A stretch of DNA of 45,584 nucleotides. It comes from Candidatus Rokuibacteriota bacterium. Its GTDB lineage: Bacteria > Methylomirabilota > Methylomirabilia > Rokubacteriales > CSP1-6. Below are positions 7,414 to 15,804 of this stretch, piece by piece (position 1 is the first letter of the stretch; every line of letters begins with the position of its first letter). Both the position numbers and the translations under genes were made by a program. Where the stretch lies: contig QHSZ01000126.1 in the NCBI GenBank assembly GCA_003220595.1, positions 1 to 45,584 on the forward strand, given 5' to 3'. Below the pieces are notes generated by a model. It was not told where the DNA came from and ran no database searches. It worked only from the letters and a program-made list of their open reading frames with translations.

Positions 7414-8040
7414 ATGATCGGGTCGGCGGCGCTCGTGGCGGCACTTCTCCTGCTGCTCGCGTGGCCGACCGTATCTCCCGCCGAGATCTATCGCTGGACC
7501 GACGAGCGCGGGGTCACGCACTACTCCGAGGGGTTCGAGAGCGTGCCGGAACAGTACCGCGCGCGCGCCGCGCCGACCGGCCTCCACAATGCCCCGCTCG
7601 TGTCACCCCCACCCGCTGGCGACCGACCGACGGCGCCTGGCCGCGTCGTGGCGACGGCGACGGGCGGCACGGAGATCAAGTTCACGCCGGGCCGCGAGAT
7701 CCTGGTGGACGCGCGCCTCAACGGTGGTACGCCGGTCACGCTGCTCCTCGACACGGGCGCGCAGCGAACGGTGATCAACCCCCGCGCGCTCGTCGCGGCG
7801 GGTGTCGCGCTCCAGACGGGCCGTGCCGTGCAGATGAAGGGGGCGACCGGCACGGCGAGCGTCAACACCGTCCAGGTGGACTCGGTCGAGGTCGGCGAGG
7901 CCAGGGTCGCCACGCTCGTGGTGATCTCCCACGACATCGACCACGACGGCGTGGACGGGCTCCTCGGGCGCGACTTCCTCGATCAGTTCAAGGTCTCGAT
8001 CGACAATAAGGAAGGTCTGGTCACCCTCAACCCGAGGTGA
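7414..8040 (+). CDS. Exported DUF4124 / retropepsin-like aspartic protease
   Basis: The 208-residue product has a cleavable signal peptide (about 1-24), then the short DUF4124 motif (IYRWTDERGVTHYSE), a Pro-rich linker and a clan AA aspartic protease domain. The active-site motif LLLDTGAQRTVI places the catalytic Asp at 113, and the fold closes with DGLLGRDFLD, typical of single-domain retropepsin-like enzymes that work as dimers. It probably acts in the periplasm or envelope on an unknown substrate. ATG 7414 follows a -10-like hexamer by only 6 nt, so the mRNA may be leaderless. It sits between tatA and ileS with no evident functional link. Confidence 0.85.
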   Translation: MIGSAALVAALLLLLAWPTVSPAEIYRWTDERGVTHYSEGFESVPEQYRARAAPTGLHNAPLVSPPPAGDRPTAPGRVVATATGGTEIKFTPGREILVDARLNGGTPVTLLLDTGAQRTVINPRALVAAGVALQTGRAVQMKGATGTASVNTVQVDSVEVGEARVATLVVISHDIDHDGVDGLLGRDFLDQFKVSIDNKEGLVTLNPR

Positions 8041-8053
8041 CGCGCGGCCGTGT

Positions 8054-8059
8054 TAGGAT
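8054..8059 (+). promoter_or_regulatory. -10-like hexamer before ileS
   Basis: TAGGAT lies 13 nt before the chosen ileS start (8073), so a transcript would carry only about 6 nt of leader. No convincing -35 is seen. Confidence 0.35.
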
Positions 8060-8072
8060 GACCCTCCCGGTC

Positions 8073-10886
8073 ATGGACTACAAGGCCACGCTCCATCTCC
8101 CGAAGACGGCCTTCCCGATGAAGGCCAACCTGCCGCAGACCGAGCCGAAGATGCTCGAGTGGTGGGCCGAGACGAGGATCTACGCGCGCCTGCGCGAGAC
8201 CTCGGCGCAGCGTCCGCTCTGGATCCTGCACGACGGCCCGCCCTACGCCAACGGCAACATCCACCTCGGGACCGTGCTCAACAAGGTCCTCAAGGACGTC
8301 GTCGTGAAGTCACGCTCGATGCTCGGCTTCAACGCGGTCTACGTCCCGGGCTGGGACTGTCACGGGCTGCCGATCGAGCACCAGGTGGACAAGGAGCTCG
8401 GGCTCGACTCGGCCTCGATCGACGTGCGGCGCGCGATGGATCCCGTGGAGAAGCGGCGGAAGTGTCGCGAGTACGCGCTACGCTTCATCGACATTCAGCG
8501 GAACGAGTTCAAGCGGCTCGGCGTCTTCGGCGACTGGGAGCACCCCTACGTCACGATGGCGCCCGATTACCAGGCGATCATCGCGCGCGAGTTCGGACGC
8601 TTCGTCGGCCGCGGTCTCGTCCACAAAGGGCTGAAACCGGTCCACTGGTGCATGCACTGCAAGACGGCGCTCGCCCAAGCCGAGGTCGAGTACGAGGACC
8701 AGCGCACGTCGTCGATCTACGTCAGGTTCCCGCTCGTCGGCGCGCTGCCGGCCGCGCCGAACGCGCCCGCGCCCTCCCTGGTGATCTGGACCACCACGCC
8801 GTGGACGCTCCCGGCGAACCTCGCCGTCGCCGTCCACCCGGACGAGGCGTACGTCGCGCTCGCGCATGGCGGCGAGACGCTTGTCGTCGCCGCCAAGCTG
8901 GCCGACGCCTTCGTCGCGACCGCGAGCCTGCACGGCGCGCGGGAGGTCGGCCGGGTCCCCGGGCGCCATCTCGTGGGCCTCGAGTACCGTCACCCGTGGA
9001 TCGACCGCACGGGCAAGGTGGCCGCCGCGTCGTTCGTCGCGATGGATACGGGCACGGGGCTGGTCCACATCGCCCCGGGCCACGGGGAGGAGGACTACGA
9101 GCTCGGGCGGTCGCTCGGGCTCAAGGTCTACAACCCGGTCGATGACGACGGGCGCTTCGTCCCCGGGGTGGAGCGCTTCGCGGGGCTCACCGTCTGGGAC
9201 GCCAACCCGAAGATCGTCGAGCACCTCCGGTCGCTCGGCATGCTCGTCGCCGAGCGTCCGCTCGACCACACGTACCCGCACTGCTGGCGCTGCAAGAACC
9301 CGACGCTCTTCCGCGCGACCGAGCAGTGGTTCATCGAGCTCGACAAGCTCGGGTTTCGCGCGCGCGCCCTCGACGCCATCAAGCGTGACGTCCAGTGGAT
9401 CCCGCCGTGGGGCGAGGAGCGGATCTTCAACATGGTCGCGCACCGTCCGGAGTGGGTCATCTCGCGCCAGCGCGTCTGGGGCGTGCCGATCGTCGCCTTC
9501 TACTGCGAGGCCTGCGGGACCCTGCTCCTCGAGGAGCGGATCGTGGAGCACGTCGCCGGGATCTTCCGCGAGGGACAGGGCGCCGACGAGTGGTACGCGC
9601 GCGAGTCGGCCCGCCTCCTGCCGGCGGGCACGCGGTGCGCGAAGTGCGGCGGCGCGGGGTTCCGGAAGGAGACGGACATCCTCGACGTCTGGTTCGACTC
9701 CGGGTGCAGCCACGCGGCGGTGCTCGAGACGCGGCCCGAGCTCCGCTGGCCGGCCGAGATGTACCTCGAGGGATCGGACCAGCACCGCGGCTGGTTCCAG
9801 TCCTCGCTGCTCGAGTCGGTCGGCACGCGCGGCGCGCCGCCGTACAAGAGCGTGATCACGCACGGCTTTTTCGTCGACGGCGAGGGACGGAAGATGTCCA
9901 AGTCGCTCGGCAACGTCATCGGCCTCGACGACCTCCTGCCGAAGTACGGTGCCGAGATCCTTCGCCTGTGGGTGGCGGCCGAGGACTATACCCAGGACAT
10001 CCGGGTCTCCTTCGAGATTCTGGATCGGCTCTCCGACGCCTATCGGCGCATCCGCAACACGTTCCGCTTCCTGCTCGGCAACCTGGGCGATTTCGTGCCC
10101 GAGCGCGACCGGCAGTCGTATGCGCGCCTGGACGAGCTCGACCGCTTCATCCTCGACCGGCTCGGGCGGCTCATCGGGCGCGTCCGGCGCGCGTACGAGG
10201 AGTACGAGTTCCACACGGTCTTCCACGCGGTCCACAACTTCTGCGCCGTGGACCTTTCGGCGCAGTACCTCGACATCATCAAGGACCGTCTCTACACCTC
10301 GGCGGGCGACGACCCGCGTCGGCGGGCGGCCCAGACGGCGTGCTACGACATCTTCACCGCGCTCGCGCGGCTCCTGGCGCCGATTCTGACGTTCACCTCC
10401 GAGGAGGCGTGGCGCTACCTGCCCGGCGCCCGGAGCGAGAGCGTCCACCTCGAGCGGTTCCCCGAGGAGCCGGTGGAGTGGCTCGACGACCGGCTCGCGG
10501 GCGAGTGGAGTCGCCTCCTCGAGGTACGCCGCGAGGTCGCGAAGGCGCTCGAGACCGCGCGCGCGCGTGGGCTCATCGGGAGCGGGCTCGAGGCGCGCGT
10601 CGTCCTGATGCACGCGCCCGAGGACCTGCCCGCGCTCCTCCGTGCCAAGCGCGCGCTCCTGCCCACGCTCTTCATCGTCTCGCAGGTGGAGCAGGAGGCG
10701 GCGCAGGCGAAGCCCGCTATCCGCTACGAGAGCCAGGAGATCCCGGGCCTCGTCGTCGGCGTGGACAAGGCGCGGGGCCGGAAGTGCCAACGCTGCTGGA
10801 CCTGGAGCGAGCAGGTCGGCGCGAGCCGCGACCACCCCGAGCTCTGCGAGCGCTGCCTCCCCGTGGTGACCGGCCGTGCGAGGTGA
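8073..10886 (+). CDS. ileS: Isoleucyl-tRNA synthetase
   Basis: This 937-residue class I synthetase charges tRNA-Ile. PPYANGNIHLGT carries the HIGH-type motif (His about residue 64), the CP1 editing domain follows, and GRKMSKSLGN has its KMSKS at about 607. A C-terminal zinc finger (CQRCW...CERC) marks the bacterial type. ATG 8073 is chosen because MDYKATLHLPKTAFPM aligns with the usual IleRS N-terminus; an earlier in-frame ATG (8058) overlaps a promoter-like hexamer. The 3' end including the stop codon is duplicated 54 bp downstream. Confidence 0.97.
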   Translation: MDYKATLHLPKTAFPMKANLPQTEPKMLEWWAETRIYARLRETSAQRPLWILHDGPPYANGNIHLGTVLNKVLKDVVVKSRSMLGFNAVYVPGWDCHGLPIEHQVDKELGLDSASIDVRRAMDPVEKRRKCREYALRFIDIQRNEFKRLGVFGDWEHPYVTMAPDYQAIIAREFGRFVGRGLVHKGLKPVHWCMHCKTALAQAEVEYEDQRTSSIYVRFPLVGALPAAPNAPAPSLVIWTTTPWTLPANLAVAVHPDEAYVALAHGGETLVVAAKLADAFVATASLHGAREVGRVPGRHLVGLEYRHPWIDRTGKVAAASFVAMDTGTGLVHIAPGHGEEDYELGRSLGLKVYNPVDDDGRFVPGVERFAGLTVWDANPKIVEHLRSLGMLVAERPLDHTYPHCWRCKNPTLFRATEQWFIELDKLGFRARALDAIKRDVQWIPPWGEERIFNMVAHRPEWVISRQRVWGVPIVAFYCEACGTLLLEERIVEHVAGIFREGQGADEWYARESARLLPAGTRCAKCGGAGFRKETDILDVWFDSGCSHAAVLETRPELRWPAEMYLEGSDQHRGWFQSSLLESVGTRGAPPYKSVITHGFFVDGEGRKMSKSLGNVIGLDDLLPKYGAEILRLWVAAEDYTQDIRVSFEILDRLSDAYRRIRNTFRFLLGNLGDFVPERDRQSYARLDELDRFILDRLGRLIGRVRRAYEEYEFHTVFHAVHNFCAVDLSAQYLDIIKDRLYTSAGDDPRRRAAQTACYDIFTALARLLAPILTFTSEEAWRYLPGARSESVHLERFPEEPVEWLDDRLAGEWSRLLEVRREVAKALETARARGLIGSGLEARVVLMHAPEDLPALLRAKRALLPTLFIVSQVEQEAAQAKPAIRYESQEIPGLVVGVDKARGRKCQRCWTWSEQVGASRDHPELCERCLPVVTGRAR

Positions 10887-10946
10887 GCGGCGCCGCGCCG
10901 CGAGCCGAGCGGTGAGATGGGGCGGGGCCGTGCGAGGTGAGCGGCG
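10872..10946 (+). repeat. 21-bp direct repeat spanning the ileS stop codon
   Basis: GGCCGTGCGAGGTGAGCGGC plus one G occurs exactly at 10872-10892 and 10926-10946. The first copy contains the ileS stop codon (TGA 10884-10886). The spacer between is GC-rich with further GAGC/GAGG fragments. It looks like a small local duplication, and is unrelated in sequence to the selA-selB repeat. Confidence 0.85.
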
Positions 10947-10967
10947 AGCCGTGACGTCGTCAGCGAC

Positions 10968-11465
10968 ATGACGCGAACCGCCGCGGCGCGCCTCGCGATC
11001 GTCGCGGGCGTCGTGGTCGTCCTCGATCAGCTCAGCAAACTGCTCGCCCTCGACCGACTGGCCCCGGGCACCCCCCTCCCGGTGATCGACGGCGTCCTCT
11101 CGCTCACGCTCGTCATGAACCGCGGCCTCGCCTTCGGTCTCCTCGGCGGCGTGCCGACGGGCTTCCGCTGGATCGTCGTGCTGCTCTCCGTCGCCGCCCT
11201 CGTCGTCCTCGTGCGCGTGGCGCTGCACGTGCTGCCGCGCGGCAGCGTCATCGACCACGGCACGCTCGGCCTGGTCTTCGGCGGCGCCGTGGGCAACCTG
11301 ATCGACCGCTGGCGCTTCGGCGCGGTCGTCGATTTCGTGGACGTCTACTATCGCGCCTGGCACTGGCCCGCGTTCAACGTCGCCGACTCCGCGATCAGCG
11401 TCGGCGTGGTGCTCCTCGCACTCCGACTCATGACCGAACGCGGGGGCGGGCGGTCTCGCGCGTGA
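10968..11465 (+). CDS. lspA: Lipoprotein signal peptidase (signal peptidase II)
   Basis: The 165-residue polytopic membrane protein has four hydrophobic segments. The aspartic-protease signature GNLIDR (Asp113) and FNVADSAI (Asp140) form the catalytic pair that cleaves prolipoproteins before the lipidated Cys. The usual VMNRGLAFG loop is present. Its stop overlaps the GTG of the next gene (GTGA), so the two are translationally coupled. A substrate candidate, the lipoprotein at 2873, is encoded in the window. Confidence 0.95.
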   Translation: MTRTAAARLAIVAGVVVVLDQLSKLLALDRLAPGTPLPVIDGVLSLTLVMNRGLAFGLLGGVPTGFRWIVVLLSVAALVVLVRVALHVLPRGSVIDHGTLGLVFGGAVGNLIDRWRFGAVVDFVDVYYRAWHWPAFNVADSAISVGVVLLALRLMTERGGGRSRA

Positions 11466-12385
11466 CGGTGTTGCGCGTCGAGTCCGCGGCCGTCGGGATG
11501 CGGCTCGACCGGTGGGTGACCGAGCGCTTCCGCGAGCTGTCACGCGCGCGCGCCCAGGGCCTGATCGACGACGGCCACGTGCGGGTGAACGGCGGCCCCC
11601 GGAAGCCCGCGCACAGGCTCCGGGCGGGCGAGCTGGTCGAGATCGAGATCCCGCCGCCGCCTCCGGAGACGCTCACGCCCGAGCCCGCGGCGCTCGCGAT
11701 CGTGCACGAGGACGAGCAGGTGCTCGTCCTCGACAAGCCCGCCGGGCTCGTCGTCCATCCGGGCGCAGGCCACGCGCGCGGGACACTCGCCGCGGCGCTG
11801 CTCGCCCACGCCCCGGGGATCGCCGGTGTGGGCGGCCCACGTCGCCCCGGCATCGTGCACCGGCTCGACAAAGACACCTCGGGCCTGCTCGTCGTCGCCA
11901 AGACGCGCGCCGCCTACGACTCGCTCGTCGAGCAGCTCGCGCGTCGCACGGTGACGCGGACCTATGTGTCGGTCCTGCACGGCCGCGTTCGGTCGGACGC
12001 GGGCGTCGTGGACAAGCCGATCGGCCGCCACCCGCACGACCGCGTGAAGATGGCGGTGCGCCCGGCGGGCCGCGGTCGGCGCGCCGTCACACGCTATCGC
12101 GTCCTCGAGCGCTTCGCCGACTTCACGCTCGTCGAGGCGCGTCTCGAGACGGGTCGCACGCACCAGATCCGGGTCCACATGGCGTCGCTCGGCCACCCGG
12201 TCGCGGGCGACTCGGTCTACGGCGGCCGACGCCGGCGGCCGCTCCCTGTGCCCCTCCAGGGGCTGGCGCTCCACGCCGCGGCCCTCGCGTTCCTGCACCC
12301 CGGCACGGGTGAGCTCAGGGAATTCACGGCGCCGCTCCCGGCTCGGATCGGCCGGCTCCTGTCTCAGTTGCGCGACAGCCGCTGA
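11462..12385 (+). CDS. rluD: RluD-type 23S rRNA pseudouridine synthase
   Basis: The 307-residue product has an N-terminal S4 RNA-binding domain (LDRWVTERF...VRVNG) and the RluA-family catalytic core with HRLDKDTSGLLV, putting the catalytic Asp at 138, as in RluD. It isomerises uridines, classically in helix 69 of 23S rRNA; the exact sites cannot be told from sequence. The lspA-rluD arrangement is common in bacteria. It starts at GTG 11462, overlapping lspA by 4 nt. Confidence 0.92.
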   Translation: MTVLRVESAAVGMRLDRWVTERFRELSRARAQGLIDDGHVRVNGGPRKPAHRLRAGELVEIEIPPPPPETLTPEPAALAIVHEDEQVLVLDKPAGLVVHPGAGHARGTLAAALLAHAPGIAGVGGPRRPGIVHRLDKDTSGLLVVAKTRAAYDSLVEQLARRTVTRTYVSVLHGRVRSDAGVVDKPIGRHPHDRVKMAVRPAGRGRRAVTRYRVLERFADFTLVEARLETGRTHQIRVHMASLGHPVAGDSVYGGRRRRPLPVPLQGLALHAAALAFLHPGTGELREFTAPLPARIGRLLSQLRDSR

Positions 12386-12499
12386 GGGGTGGCGCGTCGG
12401 ATTTGCCACAACCCACGCGGCGAGGACGACGAATCGTGGTATTCCGGAGGCGCGCGTCGTGGCACAGGCTTTGCGGGCGCCTACGATGGACGTGTGGGA

Positions 12500-12505
12500 T
12501 AGAAT
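12500..12505 (+). promoter_or_regulatory. -10-like hexamer at the glmU start
   Basis: TAGAAT ends 13 nt before ATG 12519 and overlaps the alternative in-frame ATG at 12504. The spacing is the same as at ileS. No clear -35. Confidence 0.4.
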
Positions 12506-12518
12506 GAACAACACGAAG

Positions 12519-13901
12519 ATGAAAGATCTGACGATCGTCATCCTCGCAGCGGGCGAGGGCAAGCGGATGCGCTCGCGACAGCCCAAAGTGCTGCACCCGC
12601 TCTGCGGCCGGCCGCTGCTCGCGTACGGTCTGAGGACGGCGCGGGCCCTCGCCGACCGGATCGTGGTCGTTGTCGGGCCGACCGCCGACGGCGTGCGCGC
12701 CGTGGCGGGCGAGGGCGTCACCGTCGTCGAGCAGCGCGAGCGCCTCGGCACCGGCCACGCGGTCCTCCAGGCGCGGCCGGCCGGCGGCGAGGGCACGATC
12801 CTCGTCCTGCCGGGAGACACGCCGCTCCTCTCGGGCGAGACGCTCGAGCGTCTCGTGCGCCACCACCGGTCCACGGGCGCGGTCGCGACGGTGCTCACCG
12901 CCGTCGTGGATCGACCGCAGGGCTACGGGCGGATCCTGCGTCAGAGCGGGCGGGTCAAACGCATCGTCGAGGACCGCGACGCGACGGACGACCAGAAGAA
13001 GATCGTCGAGATCAACACGAGCGTCTACTGCCTCGAGGCCAAGCGGCTCTGGAAGGCGCTCGCGGAGGTCAAGCCCGACAACGACCAGGGCGAGTACTAT
13101 CTCACCGACGTCATCGGCATCCTGGCGCGGGCGGGCGGGCGCATCGAGGCCGTCGCCGCCCCCGACCCGGTCGAGGCGCTCGGGATCAACGACCGCAAGC
13201 AGCTCGCCGCGCTCGCGGCGATCCAGCGCCGCCGCATCCTCGACCGGCTCATGGAGGCCGGCGTGACGATCCTCGACCCCGCGAGCACCTATATCGAGGA
13301 CGCCGTCACGATCGGCCCCGACAGCGTCGTGTACCCCCAGGTCGTCCTCGAAGGCGCGACGGCGATCGGCAGCGAGTGCGTCGTCGCGTCCGGCTGCCAC
13401 GTGACGGCCAGCCGCCTCGGCGACCGCGTGAGGCTCAAGCCCTACTGCGTGCTCACCGACTCGGTCGTCGAGGACGGCGCCGTGCTGGGGCCGTTCTGCC
13501 ATCTGCGACCGAAGTCGCACGTCGGCGCGGGCGCCGAGATCGGGAACTTCATCGAGCTCAAGAAGGCGAGGGTCGGGCGCAAGACGAAGGCGCACCACGT
13601 CGGCTACCTCGGCGACGCCGTCATCGGCGACCACGTCAACATCGGCGCCGGCACGATCTTCGTCAACTACGACGGCGCCGCCAAGCATCAGACGGTCGTG
13701 GGCGACGGCGCGTTCGTGGGGAGCAACTCGAGCCTCGTCGCGCCGCTCACCGTCGGAGAGGGCGCCTACATCGCCGCGGGGTCCGTCATCACCAAGGACG
13801 TGCCGGCCGACGCGCTCGTCCTCGAGCGCTCACCACTGGTCGTGAAAGAAGGCTGGGCCGCCCGCCGGCGCGCGACGCGGGCCGCCAAGCCGAAGGAATA
13901 G
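12519..13901 (+). CDS. glmU: Bifunctional GlmU (GlcN-1-P acetyltransferase / GlcNAc-1-P uridyltransferase)
   Basis: The 460-residue enzyme makes UDP-GlcNAc for peptidoglycan and outer-membrane glycans. The N-terminal pyrophosphorylase domain begins TIVILAAGEGKRM and includes LPGDTPLL. The C-terminal half is a left-handed beta-helix of hexapeptide repeats (about 240-440) with the acetyltransferase motif GNFIELKKARVG. I start at ATG 12519 (MKDLTIV); ATG 12504 would add five residues but overlaps a -10-like hexamer. glmS follows 6 nt after the stop, so the two consecutive amino-sugar steps are one operon. Confidence 0.95.
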   Translation: MKDLTIVILAAGEGKRMRSRQPKVLHPLCGRPLLAYGLRTARALADRIVVVVGPTADGVRAVAGEGVTVVEQRERLGTGHAVLQARPAGGEGTILVLPGDTPLLSGETLERLVRHHRSTGAVATVLTAVVDRPQGYGRILRQSGRVKRIVEDRDATDDQKKIVEINTSVYCLEAKRLWKALAEVKPDNDQGEYYLTDVIGILARAGGRIEAVAAPDPVEALGINDRKQLAALAAIQRRRILDRLMEAGVTILDPASTYIEDAVTIGPDSVVYPQVVLEGATAIGSECVVASGCHVTASRLGDRVRLKPYCVLTDSVVEDGAVLGPFCHLRPKSHVGAGAEIGNFIELKKARVGRKTKAHHVGYLGDAVIGDHVNIGAGTIFVNYDGAAKHQTVVGDGAFVGSNSSLVAPLTVGEGAYIAAGSVITKDVPADALVLERSPLVVKEGWAARRRATRAAKPKE

Positions 13902-13907
13902 GCTGCC

Positions 13908-15746
13908 ATGTGCGGGATCGTCGGCTACGTCGGTGACAAGAACGCGGTCTCGATCATCGTCGAAGGCTTGAAGCGCCTCGAGTACCGCGGCTACGACTCG
14001 GCCGGCATCGCCGTGCTGCAGGCCGGCAAGCTGGAAGTGCGGCGGGCGGCAGGGCGGATCAAGGGCCTCGAGGGAGTCCTGCGCGAGCGACCGGTCCAGG
14101 GCTCGCTCGGGATCGGCCACACGCGCTGGGCGACCCACGGCCGGCCCTCCGAGGAGAACGCCCACCCGCACACCGACTGCGACGGCGCGCTCGTGGTCGT
14201 CCACAACGGCATCCTCGAGAACTACCTCGAGATCAAGGAGCGCCTCCTCGCCGAGGGCCACCGCTTCAGGTCCGAGACAGACACCGAGGTGCTCGCCCAC
14301 CTGGTCGAGCACCACCTCCGAGCGACGGGCCGGCTCGACCGGGCCGTGCGGGCGTCGCTGGCCGAGGTCCGCGGCTCCTACGCGATCGGCGTCGTCGCCG
14401 CGGCCGCGCCCGACCGGCTGATCGCCGCGAAGCACGGCGCGGGCAGTGTCGTCGTCGGGCTCGGGCGTGGCGAGATGTTCATCGCCTCCGACATCCCGGC
14501 GATCCTCTCGCACACGCGGGACGTCGTGATCCTCGAGGACGACGAGGTCGCCGTCGTGACGGCCGCCGGCGTCGAGCTCTCGACGCTCGCGGCGGAGCCC
14601 GTCCAGCGCGATCCGGTCCGGATCCTCTGGGACCCGATCATGGCGGAGAAGGGCGGGTACCGGCACTTCATGCTCAAGGAGATGTACGAGCAGCCGCGCG
14701 CGATCACCGACACCTTCCGCGGCCGCATCGCCCCCGAGACCGGCAGCATCGTCCTGCCCGACCTGAGCCTCGATCCCGGCACCGCGCGCTCGATCCAACG
14801 CGTCGTGCTGGTGGCTTGCGGCACGGCCTACCATGCGGCGCTGCTCGGGCGGACGATGATCGAGCGCCTGGCCGGCCTGCCGGCCGAGGTGGACCTCGCC
14901 TCCGAGTTCCGCTACCGCGACGCACTCGTCGGCCCGGAGACCCTCGTGGTCGCCATCTCCCAGTCGGGGGAGACGGCCGACACGCTCGGCGCGGTGAAGG
15001 CGGCGCGGCTCAAGGGGTGCCCGATCCTCGCCATCACCAACGTCGTCGGCTCGGCGCTGGCGCGCGAGGCGACGGGCGTGCTCTACATGCACGCGGGGCC
15101 GGAGATCGGCGTCGCCTCCAGCAAGGCGTTCACCACCATGATCGTCGCCGGCTATCTCCTCGGCCTCTGGCTCGGCCGCCAGCGGAACGCGATCACCGCG
15201 GAGGACGTGAAGAAGCGCATCCACGACCTCGTCGAGATCCCGCGGCTCGTGGAGAAGACGCTCGAGCTGGACGGCCGCATCGCCGCGCTGGCCCGCGAGC
15301 TCGCGCACGCGAAGGGCTTCCTCTACCTCGGGCGCGGCCTCCAGTACCCGATCGCTCTCGAGGGGGCGCTGAAGCTCAAGGAGATTTCCTACATCCACGC
15401 CGAGGGCTACGCGGGCGGCGAGATGAAGCACGGGCCGATCGCCCTGATCGCCGACGACCTGCCGGTCGTGGCGCTCGTGCCGCGCGACGGCTCCTACGAC
15501 CGCATGCTCGGCAACATCGAGGAGGTGCGCGCGCGCGAGGGCAGGCTGATCGCCGTCTGCCACGCCGGTGACCGGACGGTCGCGTCGAAGGCCCGCGACG
15601 TCATCGAGGTCCCGCCCTGCGCGGAGCTGCTCGCGCCGATCCTCACCGTCGTCCCGCTCCAGCTCCTCGCGTACCACATCGCGGTGCGTCTGGGCTGCGA
15701 CGTGGATCAGCCGCGCAACCTGGCCAAGTCGGTGACGGTGGAATAG
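13908..15746 (+). CDS. glmS: Glutamine-fructose-6-phosphate aminotransferase
   Basis: This 612-residue enzyme makes glucosamine-6-phosphate, the first step toward UDP-GlcNAc. After removal of Met, the N-terminal Cys of CGIVGYVG is the glutaminase nucleophile. RGYDSAGIA follows at about 27-35. Two SIS isomerase domains fill the C-terminal half (SQSGETADTLGA; SSKAFTTM), ending in DQPRNLAKSVTVE, the usual terminus. No glmS ribozyme is present in the 6-nt spacer after glmU, so control must lie upstream. Confidence 0.97.
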   Translation: MCGIVGYVGDKNAVSIIVEGLKRLEYRGYDSAGIAVLQAGKLEVRRAAGRIKGLEGVLRERPVQGSLGIGHTRWATHGRPSEENAHPHTDCDGALVVVHNGILENYLEIKERLLAEGHRFRSETDTEVLAHLVEHHLRATGRLDRAVRASLAEVRGSYAIGVVAAAAPDRLIAAKHGAGSVVVGLGRGEMFIASDIPAILSHTRDVVILEDDEVAVVTAAGVELSTLAAEPVQRDPVRILWDPIMAEKGGYRHFMLKEMYEQPRAITDTFRGRIAPETGSIVLPDLSLDPGTARSIQRVVLVACGTAYHAALLGRTMIERLAGLPAEVDLASEFRYRDALVGPETLVVAISQSGETADTLGAVKAARLKGCPILAITNVVGSALAREATGVLYMHAGPEIGVASSKAFTTMIVAGYLLGLWLGRQRNAITAEDVKKRIHDLVEIPRLVEKTLELDGRIAALARELAHAKGFLYLGRGLQYPIALEGALKLKEISYIHAEGYAGGEMKHGPIALIADDLPVVALVPRDGSYDRMLGNIEEVRAREGRLIAVCHAGDRTVASKARDVIEVPPCAELLAPILTVVPLQLLAYHIAVRLGCDVDQPRNLAKSVTVE

Positions 15747-15792
15747 TCGCGCTCGGCGCGGGCGCCGGGCCTCGCGTGGCTTCGCGGTACGG

Positions 15793-15798
15793 TACAAT
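15793..15798 (+). promoter_or_regulatory. -10-like hexamer before the helicase gene
   Basis: TACAAT ends 6 nt before GTG 15805. The surrounding block GGTACGGTACAATC..CAGGTG matches the one before the gene at 7414, suggesting a shared promoter class with a very short or absent leader. Confidence 0.5.
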
Positions 15799-15804
15799 CG
15801 CCAG

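Noticed and set aside
2895-11465. In-frame UGA read-through (a selenoprotein) at genes ending in TGA near the sel locus
   Set aside because: Sequence after the TGA of selA, the retropepsin-like gene, ileS and lspA is repeat or a new gene without continued homology, and no SECIS-like hairpin follows.
8478-11543. 1021-codon open frame antisense to ileS and lspA
   Set aside because: Its product is an Arg/Asp/Glu/Leu/Val-rich low-information sequence mirroring GC-rich codons of the sense genes. No family motif is seen, and the sense strand carries complete ileS and lspA.
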